DNA from: Fragum whitleyi
Lineage: Eukaryota; Mollusca; Bivalvia; Cardiida; Cardiidae
Assembly: GCA_948146395.1 (NCBI GenBank)
Contig: OX411548.1
Span: 61,585,020 to 61,649,019 of the forward strand
Reading direction: 5' to 3'
DNA length: 64,000 bases
Shown: piece after piece, positions 42,628 through 53,367 of the stretch
Numbering within the stretch: position 1 is the first letter of the stretch
How the letters are laid out: the number at the start of each line of letters is the position of its first letter
Made by a program: the position numbers and the translations under genes
The notes under the pieces: model-generated
Seen by the model: the letters and a program-made list of their open reading frames with translations, nothing else
Databases searched by the model: none
Told to the model about the DNA's origin: nothing

Positions 42628-42789
42628 TAGTGGACTCGTAAATGTTCCGCAACATTTCGGAACTTGTGACCTTTCACAATGTTAACTGTGCACATGTTTC
42701 CTAATGAAGTAATTAGGAAACCATCGGTTAACACTGTGAAAGTTCATGACTTATGAAAAGTAAAGTGGAACTATTACAAGTCTCTACCT
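42628..42789. mobile_element. Foldback MITE, GTAGTGGACC family
   Basis: TAGTGGACTCGTAAATGTTC-CGCAACATTTCGG against AAAGTGGAACTATTACAAGT-CTCTACCTT. Inner arms TTTCCTAATGAAGTAATTAG-GAAACC. Confidence 0.7.
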
Positions 42790-42885
42790 TAAGGTCCTGT
42801 AATCACCTATGAAGTTGGACTGCAAATCACTAGATTGTTAGTTCAATTGGCATTGATGGCTAATTGATATTTTTTTATAACATAA

Positions 42886-43140
42886 TAATACACCCCCCCC
42901 ACACACACACACACACACATACAAAATAGAGGGTGTTATATTTGTTTCCATCTGTTTTTCTGTAGAACTTTTTATTTGGGGACTCTAATTGTGCAGATGT
43001 TACATATGACCCAAGAAAGTTCCCTTTGTTTTGGGGTCTCAAAGAACAAAGATACAATTGAACTTTGTCCAAAACTGTTTATGGAACTTGGCAAAAACAC
43101 TAATGTGGGAAAAAAGTCCACTTTGCAGCAGATCTAGTTG
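42886..43140 (+). mobile_element. Short Helentron-like remnant with a (CA)n insert
   Basis: ATAATACACCCCCCCCACAC begins it, with a (CA)n run to about 42919, then AGGGTGTTATATTTGTTTCC, GGACTCTAATTG.., TATGACCCAAGAAAGTTCCC. It ends AGTCCACTTTGCAGCAGATC-TAGTTG. It parallels 44096-44800 with one core unit. Confidence 0.6.
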
Positions 43141-43144
43141 ATAT

Positions 43145-43640
43145 TGACCATTGTGCATTTTATTACTCTAAGTCGGATGAGCATCTTTGATATCTGGAAA
43201 CAAAAGAAAGGCAAGGTTACCTGACCTGCGTTCAGGATGATGAAACATTGCAAACTGTGTACCCCGCTTTGTACATACACTTGCCTGCACTTGCATCAGG
43301 ATCAGGGCTAGTGCTCTATCCACCATAGTATGATGGAAATAATTTTGAAAGTAGCATCTAATACCATACATTAAGTCTCCTTGTTTGACCGAAATAATAT
43401 TAAAAAAGACATCCATCTATCAGGCCATATATACTTTAGCTACCTTTTTGCATGTTTCAAATGTTTTTAATTAAGACTGTAGTAGAAAGTTTTGTGACTT
43501 TTCCTCCCAGAACAGATTGCTGTATTGCATGACCCAGACAATGAAAATGTCACTTAACCCTTATCCTGTTGAATTTTAATTTCATTTCATTCAAATGCTA
43601 AACTTTTTGGACATTTCAACAACTCTTATTAGCACATGGT
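43145..43640. other. Unique intron sequence
   Basis: About 43255-43320 (TGTACCCCGCTTTGTACATA, CAGGATCAGGGCTAGTGCTC) may be another tRNA-like fragment on the reverse strand; too decayed to call. Confidence 0.35.
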
Positions 43641-43653
43641 TTACTCTTAACAA

Positions 43654-43929
43654 TTGCTGTATTTCTCCTTATAACGCTCCTTGGAGCTATACATAACATG
43701 GTCAGGGAGCTTTTATTGAGTATGCATTTTCTGATTTAGAAAGTCATTAAAATTGATGTCTTTTAGGCCATTTTTGCTTTAATTTGAGGTGAATGTCCTC
43801 TAAACAATGATACAATTGTTTAGAGGAAATTCATATAAAATTAGAGAAGGAGTCTGGCATTTGAAGTGGGATTTCTTAGCAAAAAAAGTTAGGAATTAGG
43901 GGGCGCACTATTATTAGAGGAAATACGGT
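43654..43929. mobile_element. TIR MITE, TACCGTATTTC family
   Basis: TGCTGTATTTCTCCTTATAA to ACTATTATTAGAGGAAATAC-GGT. Internal foldback CCTCTAAACAATGATACAAT-TGTTTAGAGG. Confidence 0.8.
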
Positions 43930-44050
43930 CAGTAGAAAAACAAGCAGTGTAGACTGAAGATCAGACTGCATATCTGTGCAGGCTAAACTGTGTCTTTATT
44001 TTATTCTTGTAAAGCATATTTGCTGTGAAGAACAGGGAAGGATTGACAAC
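43930..44050. mobile_element. Decayed TTAA family B MITE core
   Basis: GTAGACTGAAGATCAGACTG-CATATCTGTGCAGGCTAAAC. It ends near ACAGGGAAGGATTGAC. Confidence 0.45.
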
Positions 44051-44095
44051 AATTATTGTTGGTATTTACTACCTCTGCTTTGACATTTGATTTAT

Positions 44096-44800
44096 CATAC
44101 CCCCCACCTACGAAGTAGAGGGGGGTATATTGGTTTCACCATGTCTGCCTGTCTGTCCGTCCGTCCATCCGTCTGTCCGTAGACCTTTTTGTTTCCGGGC
44201 TCTAACTCAAGAACCAAATGACCTACAATCATGAAACTTTATACAAATGTTCCTTATGACCCAAGGAAGTGCCCTATTGTTTTTGGGTCATGTAGGTCAA
44301 AGGTCAAGGTCACAGTCAGCCTTTGTTCAATTTTCGTTTCCGGACTCTAACTCAAGAACCAAGTGGCCTACAATCATGAAACTTTATGCAAATGTTCCTT
44401 ATGGCCCAAGGAAGTGCCCTATTTTTTTTTTTTTTTTTTGGTTAAATAAGTCAAAGGTCAAGGTCACAGTAAATTTTTGTTCAATTTTCGTTTCCAGACT
44501 CTAACTCGAGAACCAAGTGACCTACAAGCATGAAACTTTATGCAAATGTTGCCTATGATCCAAGGAAGTGCCCTATTGTTTTTGGGTCATATAAGTCAAA
44601 GGTCAAGGTCACAGTCAATTTTTGTTCAATTTGCATTTTTGGACTCTTAACTCAAAAACCAAGCGACCTAGAATCATGAAACTTCATGCAAATGCTACAT
44701 ATGACCTCAATATTAAGTACAAACACATCCTGCACTAAAAGCACTTGCATTCTGACAAAGCGCTTGTGGGGGGTATTAGTCCACTCTGCGAAGTTCTAGT
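44096..44800 (+). mobile_element. Helentron-like element 7
   Basis: 5' TCATACCCCCCACCTACGAA-GTAGAGGGGGGTATA hairpin, a GTCTGTCCGTCCGTCC leader and four core units of ~150 bp (GACCTACAATCATGAAACTT, GGTCAAAGGTCAAGGTCACA). The 3' GTGGGGGGTATTAGTCC, ACTCTGCGAAGTTCTAGT ends it. A poly-T run of 19 interrupts one unit at 44422-44440. Confidence 0.8.
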
Positions 44801-44875
44801 AAACCTATTAATTGCTGCCCTGCAATCTATAATATTGTCAATCTACAAGATTTACATTAAAGCTTATATTGTCTT

Positions 44876-45162
44876 GGCAATTGTGATTTGTTTAAATGGG
44901 GTTTTACGCCGCTTTCAACAATGTTTAAGTTATATCGCGGAGGCTGGAGCACCTGACAAAGGATTCCTGATACCAGTACTACCATTACATCCTTGCCTAG
45001 CCTTCAGCTGCTACCCCACATAGGTCTACGGCTATCAACCCATTGGTAAGAGACAAATAGTTGGAAAGCATGAAAGCCGCCATCATGTACGAACCTGGGA
45101 CCTCTAGATTGAAAGTCTGATGCGTTACCAACTGCGATATGACGGCAGCGGCAATTGTGATT
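44876..45162 (-). mobile_element. Full-length tRNA-SINE with perfect 13-bp target duplication
   Basis: GGCAATTGTGATT at 44876-44888 and 45150-45162. On the reverse strand: head GCTGCCGTCATATCGCAGTT with CAGACTTTCAATCTAGAGGT, B box GGTTCGTACATG (mutated), the body, and GGTGCTCCAGCCTCCGCGAT. Confidence 0.9.
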
Positions 45163-45675
45163 AATATAGATTCAACTCTATTGACATTAATATTTTCAAA
45201 GTGTAGGCTCCTGCTAAAGATATTTCTAATAAGCTTAGCACTGGAATATTATTGAAACCCACACCCTACCATTATTAATACCAAATTATAAAAATTAATT
45301 CCATTATCAAATTTCAGGTGCCTTTATGTTTGCATATCTCCACAAAATATTCAAAATTTCAATGAATTGTCAATTGAATGGCCAATACAATGCATGACTA
45401 GTAGCATAGTTACAAAAGTATTGAAGTTCGCCAAACCCATGATCACTTTTATTGTCAATCGACAGGAATTGACAATTTTAGTGATAATGTGGGTAGATGT
45501 TACATTAAAGATTGATCAATATAAAGATTCAATATTATTATTGTTATTATTATTTTCAATAATATTTTATCTTTAAAGGAAGCCTTCACGAAATTTTCTG
45601 TTAAGTATCAGGACATGAACAGTCAATTGACTGCATGTTTATCTGCATAATGTAGTAAGGGAAACAACTCCATTA
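45163..45675. other. Unique AT-rich intron sequence
   Basis: Contains CAATTGACAATNNNAGTGAT motifs similar to those at 52.4-56.6 kb. Nothing else recognised. Confidence 0.4.
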
Positions 45676-45677
45676 TT

Positions 45678-45833
45678 TTTAGCTCACCTGAGCACAACGT
45701 GCTCAAGTGAGCTATTGTGATCACCTTTTGTCCGGCGTCCGTCTGTCGTCCATCGTCAGTCGTCCATCGTCTGTCGTCCGTCGTCAGTCGTTCGTCGTCC
45801 GTCAACAATTTCTTTAAATGACATCTCCTCCTA

Positions 45834-45865
<32 letters not shown>

Positions 45866-46677
45866 GAAATGTTCCTAAGGTGATCCCCTTTAGGAATTGC
45901 TAAAAGAATTGAAATCGGTGAAAAACTCTGGTTGCTATGGCAACAAAAGTTAAAAATTTAAGAAAATCTTTAAAATTCTTCTTCTTCTGAACAAGCAGCC
46001 CTACATCCTTGTAATTTGGCATGGATGATCAGCTCATAGACCTTAATAAAAATAGCTAAAATCATATCTGTTGGGCCACCAGGTGCGGAGCACCAGGGGG
46101 GAGGGGGTAGTACTGTGGGTAAATTTTGTAATCTTTAACCTTCTTCTTCTTCTGAATAAGAAGCCCTATAGCCTTCAAATTTGGCATGGAGGATCAGCTC
46201 ATAGACCTTAATAAAAATAGCTAAAATCATATCTGTTGGGCCACCAGGTGCGGAGCACCAGGGGGGAGGGGTAGTACTTTTGTGAAAATTGTATGGATGA
46301 TCAGCATATGGACATTAATTGAATTAGCTAAAATCATGACTGTAGATTAACCAGGTGCAGAGCATCTTGGGGGAGGGGGGAGTGCTTGGTTGAGAATTTT
46401 GAATCCCTACAGCCTTTATATTTGACATGATTTGATCAACTCATTAAAGAAAACTTTAAAAGTCTCAGACTCAGCCTAGATTAGCTGATCACAGACCTTT
46501 TATGAAAAAACTTAGATAAATAATGACCAGGGGAGGAGCAGAGGGGGGGAAGGATTATTTCAAATGTTATCTGATTGAATAAGTGAAAATCTCTTTTTCT
46601 GTGGTTGCATGGACATACCAAGGTAATGAAGCTTTTTTCTCAGGTGAGCGCACCCAGGGCCAACGGCCCTCTTGTTT
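45678..46677 (+). mobile_element. Helentron-like element 8
   Basis: 5' TTTTTAGCTCACCTGAGCAC-AACGTGCTCAAGTGAGC hairpin and a GTCCGTCGTC/GTCGTCCATC leader (45733-45800). Two near-identical ~165-bp units near 45985 and 46145 (AGCTCATAGACCTTAATAAA, GGGCCACCAGGTGCGGAGCA) plus a decayed third. 3' CTCAGGTGAGCG, hairpin GGGCCAACGGCCC (46657-46669), TCTTGTTT. Confidence 0.85.
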
Positions 46678-46685
46678 AAGAGTTA

Positions 46686-46934
46686 TTAACCCTTGTCATG
46701 CTGAACCCAGAATATTCCTGCTTTGGCAGGAGCTATAGACAAACATCAGCTTGCACATATGTGCACTGTCTGATGTTAGTCTACACCACCTGTTTCTCAC
46801 TTTCAAACCAGAATAGTCAATATATTTAGTATTTTAAAGAAAAATTTACCTACAGTTGGTACTTTCAGTGCTTTTTGCCCTTTGGTTTTGATGAAAAATT
46901 TGAGCCAAAATTTATTCAGCATGACAAGGGTTAA
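46686..46934. mobile_element. TTAA MITE, family B (best preserved)
   Basis: TTAACCCTTGTCATGCTGAA to TTCAGCATGACAAGGGTTAA, perfect 20-bp TIRs including TTAA. It sits 8 bp after Helentron-like element 8. Confidence 0.9.
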
Positions 46935-46939
46935 AAGCA

Positions 46940-47885
46940 GAACATCCCTCATTGTTTACCAAGCCTTCTTACGGACTTTAAAAAGCTTGAGACACCTTCT
47001 AAAACAGGCCAAATTGTTTGACTGCATTGTATTGTAGGTTATTATTGACCTGTCAAGGTGATTTGAGGCTTGGCCTTTGTGACATAAAAAAATTTACAAG
47101 TTGATTTATCAAAATATTGGCTTCTATCAAAATTAAATGAGAAACGATTGTTATTGTGTGTTAGTATGAAAGTATGATATAACTAAATGGATTGATAAAT
47201 GTGATTTAAAAAAAACAAATGATCAAACTTCTGAATTTTACTATGTCAACTATCTATTAATTGTAAGCACTTAAATTATAAGGACCTGTTTATTCAGCTT
47301 CACCCTGCCATGTAAAAATTTATAGATAGTATTCCATAAGGTCCACTTGAAAGTATTTTGGCCAAGACTGAGTGCACCAAACAGCCCTGTTCTGTTTGCC
47401 CAGCGTCCTTCAAGTAATGGGTTTGAAATAGTTCAGAGTTTAATTTGTCTGAAATCGACCACCTTCAAACAGGGCCCATTAATGCTGACATATTGGTCTC
47501 CGAGTGTGAATGATGATTGTGTAATATTTCCTTCAGTTATGCAATTGGGAAAATTGGGGGATGTTTGAAGTCTGGGTAATTAAATAGAATTGGTTTGGTT
47601 TAGCTATGACCATAATTGGCAGTACTTGGTTTGTCTTGTTTATAGTTTTCAATCATCCACTTGTGAGTTTGAATCCAACTCTGCATTCAAGTTGAAAACA
47701 TTGGCAAAAAGTGTGAGAAATGTTTTCCCTATTTAATATGTGTGCACATGCAAAACCTGATCAAAATATTTCTAAACATTTGCAAACATTTTACCATCCT
47801 GAATTCAGGCAAGGATTTAGGAAACTATTTTGAAAATTCACCTTGAAGCAAAGAGGTTGTGGTAACACAATGAGAAAATATATTC
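46940..47885. other. Unique AT-rich intron sequence
   Basis: Nothing recognised. The open frame at 47347-47568 has no splice support or recognisable similarity. Confidence 0.45.
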
Positions 47886-47888
47886 TCT

Positions 47889-48194
47889 TACTGTATCCTC
47901 TAATAAAAGCGCTGTCCCTAATAGTAGCACCCCTACATTTTTATTAAGAAAAATCCACTTCAAATGCCTAAATTTTAGGAACTTTTTGAGACTTCTTCTC
48001 TAATTTGAGATGAATTTCCTCCAAACAATCATTTCTATGATTGTTTAGAGGAAATTCATCTCAAATTAAAAGGGATTAAAAGACATCAATTTTAATGATT
48101 TTTTAAATCAGAAAATGCATACTAAATAAAAGCTCCTTGACCAAGTTATGTACAGCCCAGACTCCCAGAGAGCATTTATTATGAGAATTACTGT
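47889..48194. mobile_element. TIR MITE, TACCGTATTTC family, inverted
   Basis: TTACTGTATCCTCTAATAAA at the left and TTATGAGAATTACTGTG at the right. Internal foldback TTTCCTCCAAACAATCATTT / ATGATTGTTTAGAGGAAATT. Its AAAATGCATACTAAATAAAA serves as the empty-site reference for 35351-36358. Confidence 0.8.
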
Positions 48195-48786
48195 GTTTTA
48201 AGCATTTGTGTGATACAGTTATGGTACTTGTGGATCCTTTAAAAAAATTGCATTTACCTTCCACAGAGACCTTAATTTAATTACAATGTATTGGAAAGTA
48301 AAATTGCGACATTGTTTCGTGATAACACTACACCCTACCAGATCGAAAAAGGCAATCAATAAAACATAAGTGTAGTAATGAGAAATTGGCAGCCCTTCCC
48401 CAATGTTTGTTTGTTGTTCATATGACTATAGTCCAACCGGGGTATTCGAAAACGCGGGAAAATGTGGTATAGCCAGGAGAAGGGGTGGACTGAACAGAAA
48501 TTTAACAAGCGTGAGATAACGGTACTTAGTCTTTGTCCTACTTAATCATCCAATCAGAATGCTGGATTTTTAAAATTTCTGATGGTTTATTTTCCATAAA
48601 CTAACCAGCTGAGGTTTATTTTGATCATTATTTCATTTAAACGTCAAGGTTTATTTGTTATTCTACGCATGCCTACATACTAAACTCTACCCCCTCATGA
48701 ATATGCAACGAGCACGTGAAAAGTAAAGGGGAAAATCGTGATACACGTGTTGCATTACCCATATTCTTCTCTGATTTGGACCTGGT

Positions 48787-49088
48787 TGTGCACGACATTT
48801 GTTTGCTTGTTTGAATGGGTTTAACGCCGCTTTCAACAATTTTACAGTTATATCGCGGCGGTCGGAGCACCTAACAATGGATTCCTGGTATTTCTTTCAC
48901 CTGTACTACCATTACACCCTTTCCTAGCCTCCGACCGCCATCTCACATAGGTTTACGATTATCTACCAATTGGTGAGAGACAAACGTCGGAAAGGATATT
49001 TGCCGCCACCGGGGATCGAACCCACGACTTCCAGAATGGAAGTCTAATGCCTTACCAACTGCGCTATCTTGGCGGCTGTGCGTGACAT
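48787..49088 (-). mobile_element. Full-length tRNA-SINE, second head subtype
   Basis: On the reverse strand: head GCCGCCAAGATAGCGCAGTT-GGTAAGGC, anticodon arm GACTTCCATTCTGGAAGTC, B box GGTTCGATCCCC, body, tail TTTCAAACAAGC. TGTGCACGACAT (48787-48798) and TGTGCGTGACAT (49077-49088) are a 10/12 target duplication. A further SINE-like fragment (GGTTTAACCCCGATTTCAAA) follows at 49110-49180. Confidence 0.85.
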
Positions 49089-50032
49089 GGTCTGTCCATT
49101 TGTTTGCATGTGGTTTAACCCCGATTTCAAAATTATTGCAGTTACATCTCAATGGCTGGTGCACCTACCCTTAGTTGGTTTGGTAACTAAACATTTATGT
49201 ACTGATGTGTTTCTGTGTGTATCGAAAAACTTTTTATCAATTCAATTTTAAATTGTCTTTGTCTATGGCTAAACAGTTTAGTTTACTAACGTTAGTAAGC
49301 CGTTCTCTGGCAATGACCAAATTTGAGTTGTTGTTTTGTAAGGTTAAGTTCATCTGTCCTTGTATACATATTTTTGTTCCGATATATAGTTCGGAGGTCA
49401 TTGTCAAGTCAATAAAAACAATTAATACTGCATTATTTATCATCGGTAATAGCTCATTAGAAAGCCTCGGTATCTACGTGCATATTACAACACCGTATTT
49501 GGAAAGAGCGGGAGCTCACTTTGTAATAAATATAACCGGCTTTTTCCGTGTTAATCGTGCCATATGCTGTCAATTATATTAAGCGCGGTAAAAAAGACTA
49601 AGTTAAACGCTTATAATTGAAAATTACACGATTAAGTCTTTGTCCTACTTTTCATCCAATCAGAAGGCACGAATTCGAATTTATTTGATGGTTTGTATTC
49701 CATATACTATCGAGACGAGGTTTGACGAGACTTGACCTCTCATAAAATCAGACATGTTTTGGTAGCACGTGTAATAAAGAGTCGAAAATTATCAGATTTT
49801 CGTTCATATAAAGAACGGAGGTCATTGACAGCTCAATAAAGCCAAACTATACTTTATATTTTATCATCTGTAATGGCTCCTTAAAAAGCCTCGATATTCA
49901 CGTGCATATTTCAACACCTCCATATTTGGAAAGAAAGGGGCGTTTAATTGTAATAAATGTATCCGGCTTATTCCGTTTAAATCGTGCAATATGCTGCCAA
50001 AAACATAAGGCGCGGGAAAAAGACTAAGTCAG

Positions 50033-50142
50033 TTAAACGCTAATAATTGAAAATTAAACGCTTTAAACAGCCTCAGTCGGTCGCTTCGCTCCCTCCTTTC
50101 GGCTGTTTAAATCGTTTAATTTTCAATTATTAGCGTTTAACT
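50033..50142. repeat. 110-bp foldback inside the composite element
   Basis: GTTAAACGCTAATAATTGAA-AATTAAACGC..AAACAGCC is mirrored by GGCTGTTTAAATCGTTTAAT-TTTCAATTATTAGCGTTTAAC, around a GC-rich loop (TCAGTCGGTCGCTTCGCTCC). Confidence 0.85.
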
Positions 50143-50458
50143 ATTACTTAATTACAAAGGAATTCACCTCTTTACTGATAGAGTAAAGAAACTCAACAAG
50201 AAAACACTCTCGGTTTCAAAAGCATGTTACTTTTACACTATGACACATGACGTTTACAGATGTAATTCAAAGGATGGTTAATATGCCAGTAGTTTTGCGT
50301 TTCTGTGATCTTCCAGTATAGTTAGAGACCGTTACAGTAAAAAAAATCGTTGGTCCCAATTAACCTATATTAACTTTTCGAAAGTATGTTTATAACCATT
50401 CGAATAGCATGGTTTACCTATAGTCATGGGAAATTGGCAGCCCTTCCTATATGGGTTG

Positions 50459-50740
50459 CCTCCGTCATAGCGCAGTTGGTAGCACATTGGGATGTCAATC
50501 TAGAGGTCCCAGGTTCGATCCCTGATGGCGGCACTCATTCTTTCCGACAATTTGTCTCTCACCAATGGGTCGATAATCCAAGACCTATGTGAGATAGCAG
50601 CTGGAGACTAGGAAAGGATGTGACGGTTGTACTGGTGAGAGAAATACCAGGAATCCATTGATAGGTGCCCCAGCTTCCGCAATTTACCTGGAAAAAATGT
50701 TGAAAGCTGCGTTAAACTGCATTCAATCAATTAATCAATC
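50459..50740 (+). mobile_element. Full-length tRNA-SINE
   Basis: Head CCTCCGTCATAGCGCAGTTG-GTAGCACATTGGGATGTCAA with B box GGTTCGATCCC. Body CTCACCAATGGGTCGATAAT to GGTGCCCCAGCTTCCGCA, tail CAATCAATTAATCAATC. It starts 12 bp after the right direct repeat of the composite element. Confidence 0.85.
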
Positions 50741-50871
50741 CTACATCAGTCATACGAGTTTTAACACTGCTTTCAACATTATTTCAGTAATATTACAGTA
50801 GCAGGTGAACCTACTCAAAGTTTTCTGTTGTTTCTGATACCAAAACTACCACAACATAGGCATAACTAGGA

Positions 50872-51135
50872 TTTTGAAATTTATACACACTCAGAACGCG
50901 ACGAACAAAGAGTTTATATAGAATAGAGGCAATATGTGGACTGTGACGAAGAAGAATATCCTCGGTTCGCTTCCCTGTTCTATGATTTGAGCATTGGTGA
51001 ATAATCAAAAAATCATAACTACAGCTTGAATAAGCTGCACTTTTAACGTTTAATGATCATTTATCAAAAACTTTTTTCAACAGAGGATTTATTTCTTTTA
51101 CACACCAGTGTAATGAGCGTAATGGTAGTCACGAC
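50872..51135 (+). mobile_element. Interspersed repeat, partner of 28330-28605
   Basis: GATTTTGAAATTTATACACA-CTCAGAACGCGAC, ATAGAGGCAATATGTGGACT-GTGACGAAG, CATAACTACAGCTTGAATAA-GCTG, GAGGATTTATTTCTTTTACA. Same orientation as the other copy. Confidence 0.65.
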
Positions 51136-51217
51136 CTTGCACAATATTTCAACCAAGCCAACAGCTTCCTACCCCATTGGTGGGAAAAAGGGACTGCTTG
51201 ATGTCACAATTTCAATC

Positions 51218-51576
51218 TCTTTAGCTCAACTGAGCACATCATGCACAAGGTAAGCTTTTGTGATAATTAAATGTTCGTGGTCTTGTCATCTGTCCTGTGT
51301 CGTCAGAAGTCAACAATTAAAGTGCTTACACTCTAGAGGCCCCAAATATTGTCCAATCTTCATGAAGCTTGGTCATATATGTCAGGTCACAAGGATGAAC
51401 CCTTTTGAAAATGGGAAGGATCCGTGCCATATCACGGTAAAAGGGGCCTTAATGACAATTGTCTTTTTTACAGTCTTAGAGGCCAAATCATTCCTTTGCT
51501 GGAAAATTTGATGATCATTAAATGAGACAAAGATACGAAGGTGAGCGATATAGGACCATTATGGTCCTCTCCTTAT
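51218..51576 (+). mobile_element. Short Helentron-like element
   Basis: 5' TTTAGCTCAACTGAGCACAT-CATGCACAAGGTAAGC is a decayed hairpin. One core unit has CACTCTAGAGGCC, TTCATGAAGCTTGGTCATAT and GGGCCTTAATGACAATTGT. 3' AAGGTGAGCG, hairpin AGGACCATTATGGTCCT, CTCCTTATG. Confidence 0.7.
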
Positions 51577-51579
51577 GTT

Positions 51580-51690
51580 AGATGAAAGTTTGCCGAGTCA
51601 TGGATTGAACATAGGACCCCAGGATCAGGAGCCAGGCCCTTCACACTGACTGCAGCAAACGTTGCTGATGGCTCCTCCCGCAAGCAGCTG
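51580..51690 (-). mobile_element. Possible tRNA-like SINE head
   Basis: The reverse strand carries GGCTCCTGATCCTGGGGTCC-TATGTTCAATCCATGAC, an anticodon plus B-box-like arm. No family body. Confidence 0.35.
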
Positions 51691-51694
51691 TCAC

Positions 51695-52440
51695 CCACTT
51701 TTCAATTAAAAACTCGAAATACTTTCCAAGAAAATTTGTCTAAGAAATAAAGGTTGAATGGTTGTTTGTCTAACTCATAAACTATCGATAAAAGACTTAA
51801 TTGAATTTAAAAAGAAGCCCATATATGGCAAGTGTTTGAAAAACAAGATCATAATTTTTTCTTTGTACTGTTGATGGAGTATCATTAATAAGATCAATAG
51901 AATTCTGTAGTATAAAATCTCTAATAAAATATCTGATTGATTTTCATTCATTTTTATGAAATACGCATTGATTTTGATTCACCCTTTGTTTTTTGCATCC
52001 TTGTGCCCTGGGTAACCTCTGTGTTGGATTGTTTGTAGCGACTCGAGGGATTTGAAATCAAAAAGTTATTAAATTTTTTTGAACAATATAATACAATTAT
52101 TAATATTCTTTGAAACAGAGTTCCTTCTATGTATCACCCATTCCCTATAGTTTTGTGGTTTTCATAGTTATTAAACTCTTCCTCAAATGTGGATATAAAC
52201 TCTAAGTATTTGGAGAAATTTTAACTCTGCTCTTGTTTGCTGTACACAAAGCTTATGCAGACAGTAAAGACTAAAACCTGTCTGCACTAATGTGCAGTCT
52301 GATCTTATCTTACTCTGCCTATTATGTACTGAGTCAGTGAAAAAAAATGAATCAGATTGGTTAATGCTCCAAGGTAGCATTTAGTTAGTGGAGAGAAAAT
52401 TCTGCAACATACTTTCAGAATTGTAAGCAGTAGTAAATTG
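51695..52440. other. Unique AT-rich intron sequence
   Basis: A family B MITE core remnant is at 52248-52315 (CTGTCTGCACTAATGTGCAG-TCTGATCTTATC). Nothing else recognised. Confidence 0.45.
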
Positions 52441-52847
52441 ACCCACAATTGATATTAAAAAGGGCCATACAATATTGATGATATTGGCAATAATATTACA
52501 ACAACAGTTAGTATTGCCAAAAATGATCAATTATATTGTCAATATACATTTATCATGTCATTAGTATTGCAATATGTGATCAATAATATTATCAAGAAGA
52601 GCTTCAGCCTCTTGACCAAGAGGTCCCGAGTTCAATTCCGGTGATTGATTTTGGTTCTTTTATTGCCCTGAGCATTTAGCATGAGAACTGATAAATTTCC
52701 AAGGAAGCTGAATGGAGAGGGATTAATATAAGTTTAGGAACATGTATCTTAATCAATGTAAAAAAAATGGTTTACATATCTAAGAAATTGACTATATTTA
52801 GATCATGTATGGATAGTTTTGAAAGTTCATTTAAAATTATTACTGAT

Positions 52848-53280
52848 ATTGTCAATAATACTCAATCATGTACATGAAATATTGAAGATTCAATTTTTAT
52901 AATTGTCAATAATACTTGATCATGTACATGAAATATTGAAAATTCAATTTCTATAATTGTCAATAATACTTGATCATGTACATGAAATATTGAAGATTAA
53001 ATAACTATAATTGTCAATAATACTTGACCATGTACATGAAATATTGAAGATTCAATAACTATTATTGTCAATAATACTTGATCATGTACATGAAATATTG
53101 AAGATTCAATTACTATTATTGTCAATAGTACTTGATCATGTATGGAAAATACTGAAAATTCAATTACTATTATTGTCAATAATACATGATCATGTGCCGG
53201 AGGTATTGAAAATACAATAACTATTATGGTCAATAATTCATGATCATGTGTGGGAGGTATTGAAAATTCAATTACTATTA
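52848..53280. repeat. Exact 54-bp tandem array, eight units
   Basis: CATG of the GATCATGTACATGAAATATT motif falls at 52867, 52921, 52975, 53029, 53083, 53137, 53191 and 53245, exactly 54 bp each time. Because 54 is a multiple of three, one reverse-strand frame stays open across the last units with an 18-residue period. That is a consequence of the period and not evidence of a protein. Confidence 0.95.
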
Positions 53281-53367
53281 CAGGCCCATACATTTCAATA
53301 CTCTAATATGTGGTCAATAATATTTCCCATCTATTTAAGAGATTGACAATATTGAGATCACATCTAT

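Larger units (their letters stand above)
48382..50447. mobile_element. ~2-kb composite element bracketed by an 18-nt direct repeat
   Basis: GAAATTGGCAGCCCTTCC occurs at 48382-48399 and 50430-50447. The left part holds ACTATAGTCCAACCGGGGTA and GCGGGAAAATGTGGTATAGC. A block of about 400 bp is present twice, near 49385-49700 and 49800-50050 (GGAGGTCATTG, AAAGCCTCG, ACGTGCATATT, GCGCGG, AAAAGACTAAGT). An inverted repeat follows at 50033-50142. A SINE is inserted at 48799-49076. The 5745-6185 repeat is its internally deleted relative. No protein was recognised. Confidence 0.6.

Noticed and set aside
49205..49582. 125-residue open frame, the longest on the + strand
   Set aside because: Lies across the composite repeat, whose second copy at 49800-50050 does not keep the frame; AT-rich, no recognisable domain, no splice sites.
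52997..53293. 98-residue reverse frame with 18-residue repeats
   Set aside because: Explained by the 54-bp period of the minisatellite; other units contain stops and no start context or splice site was seen.
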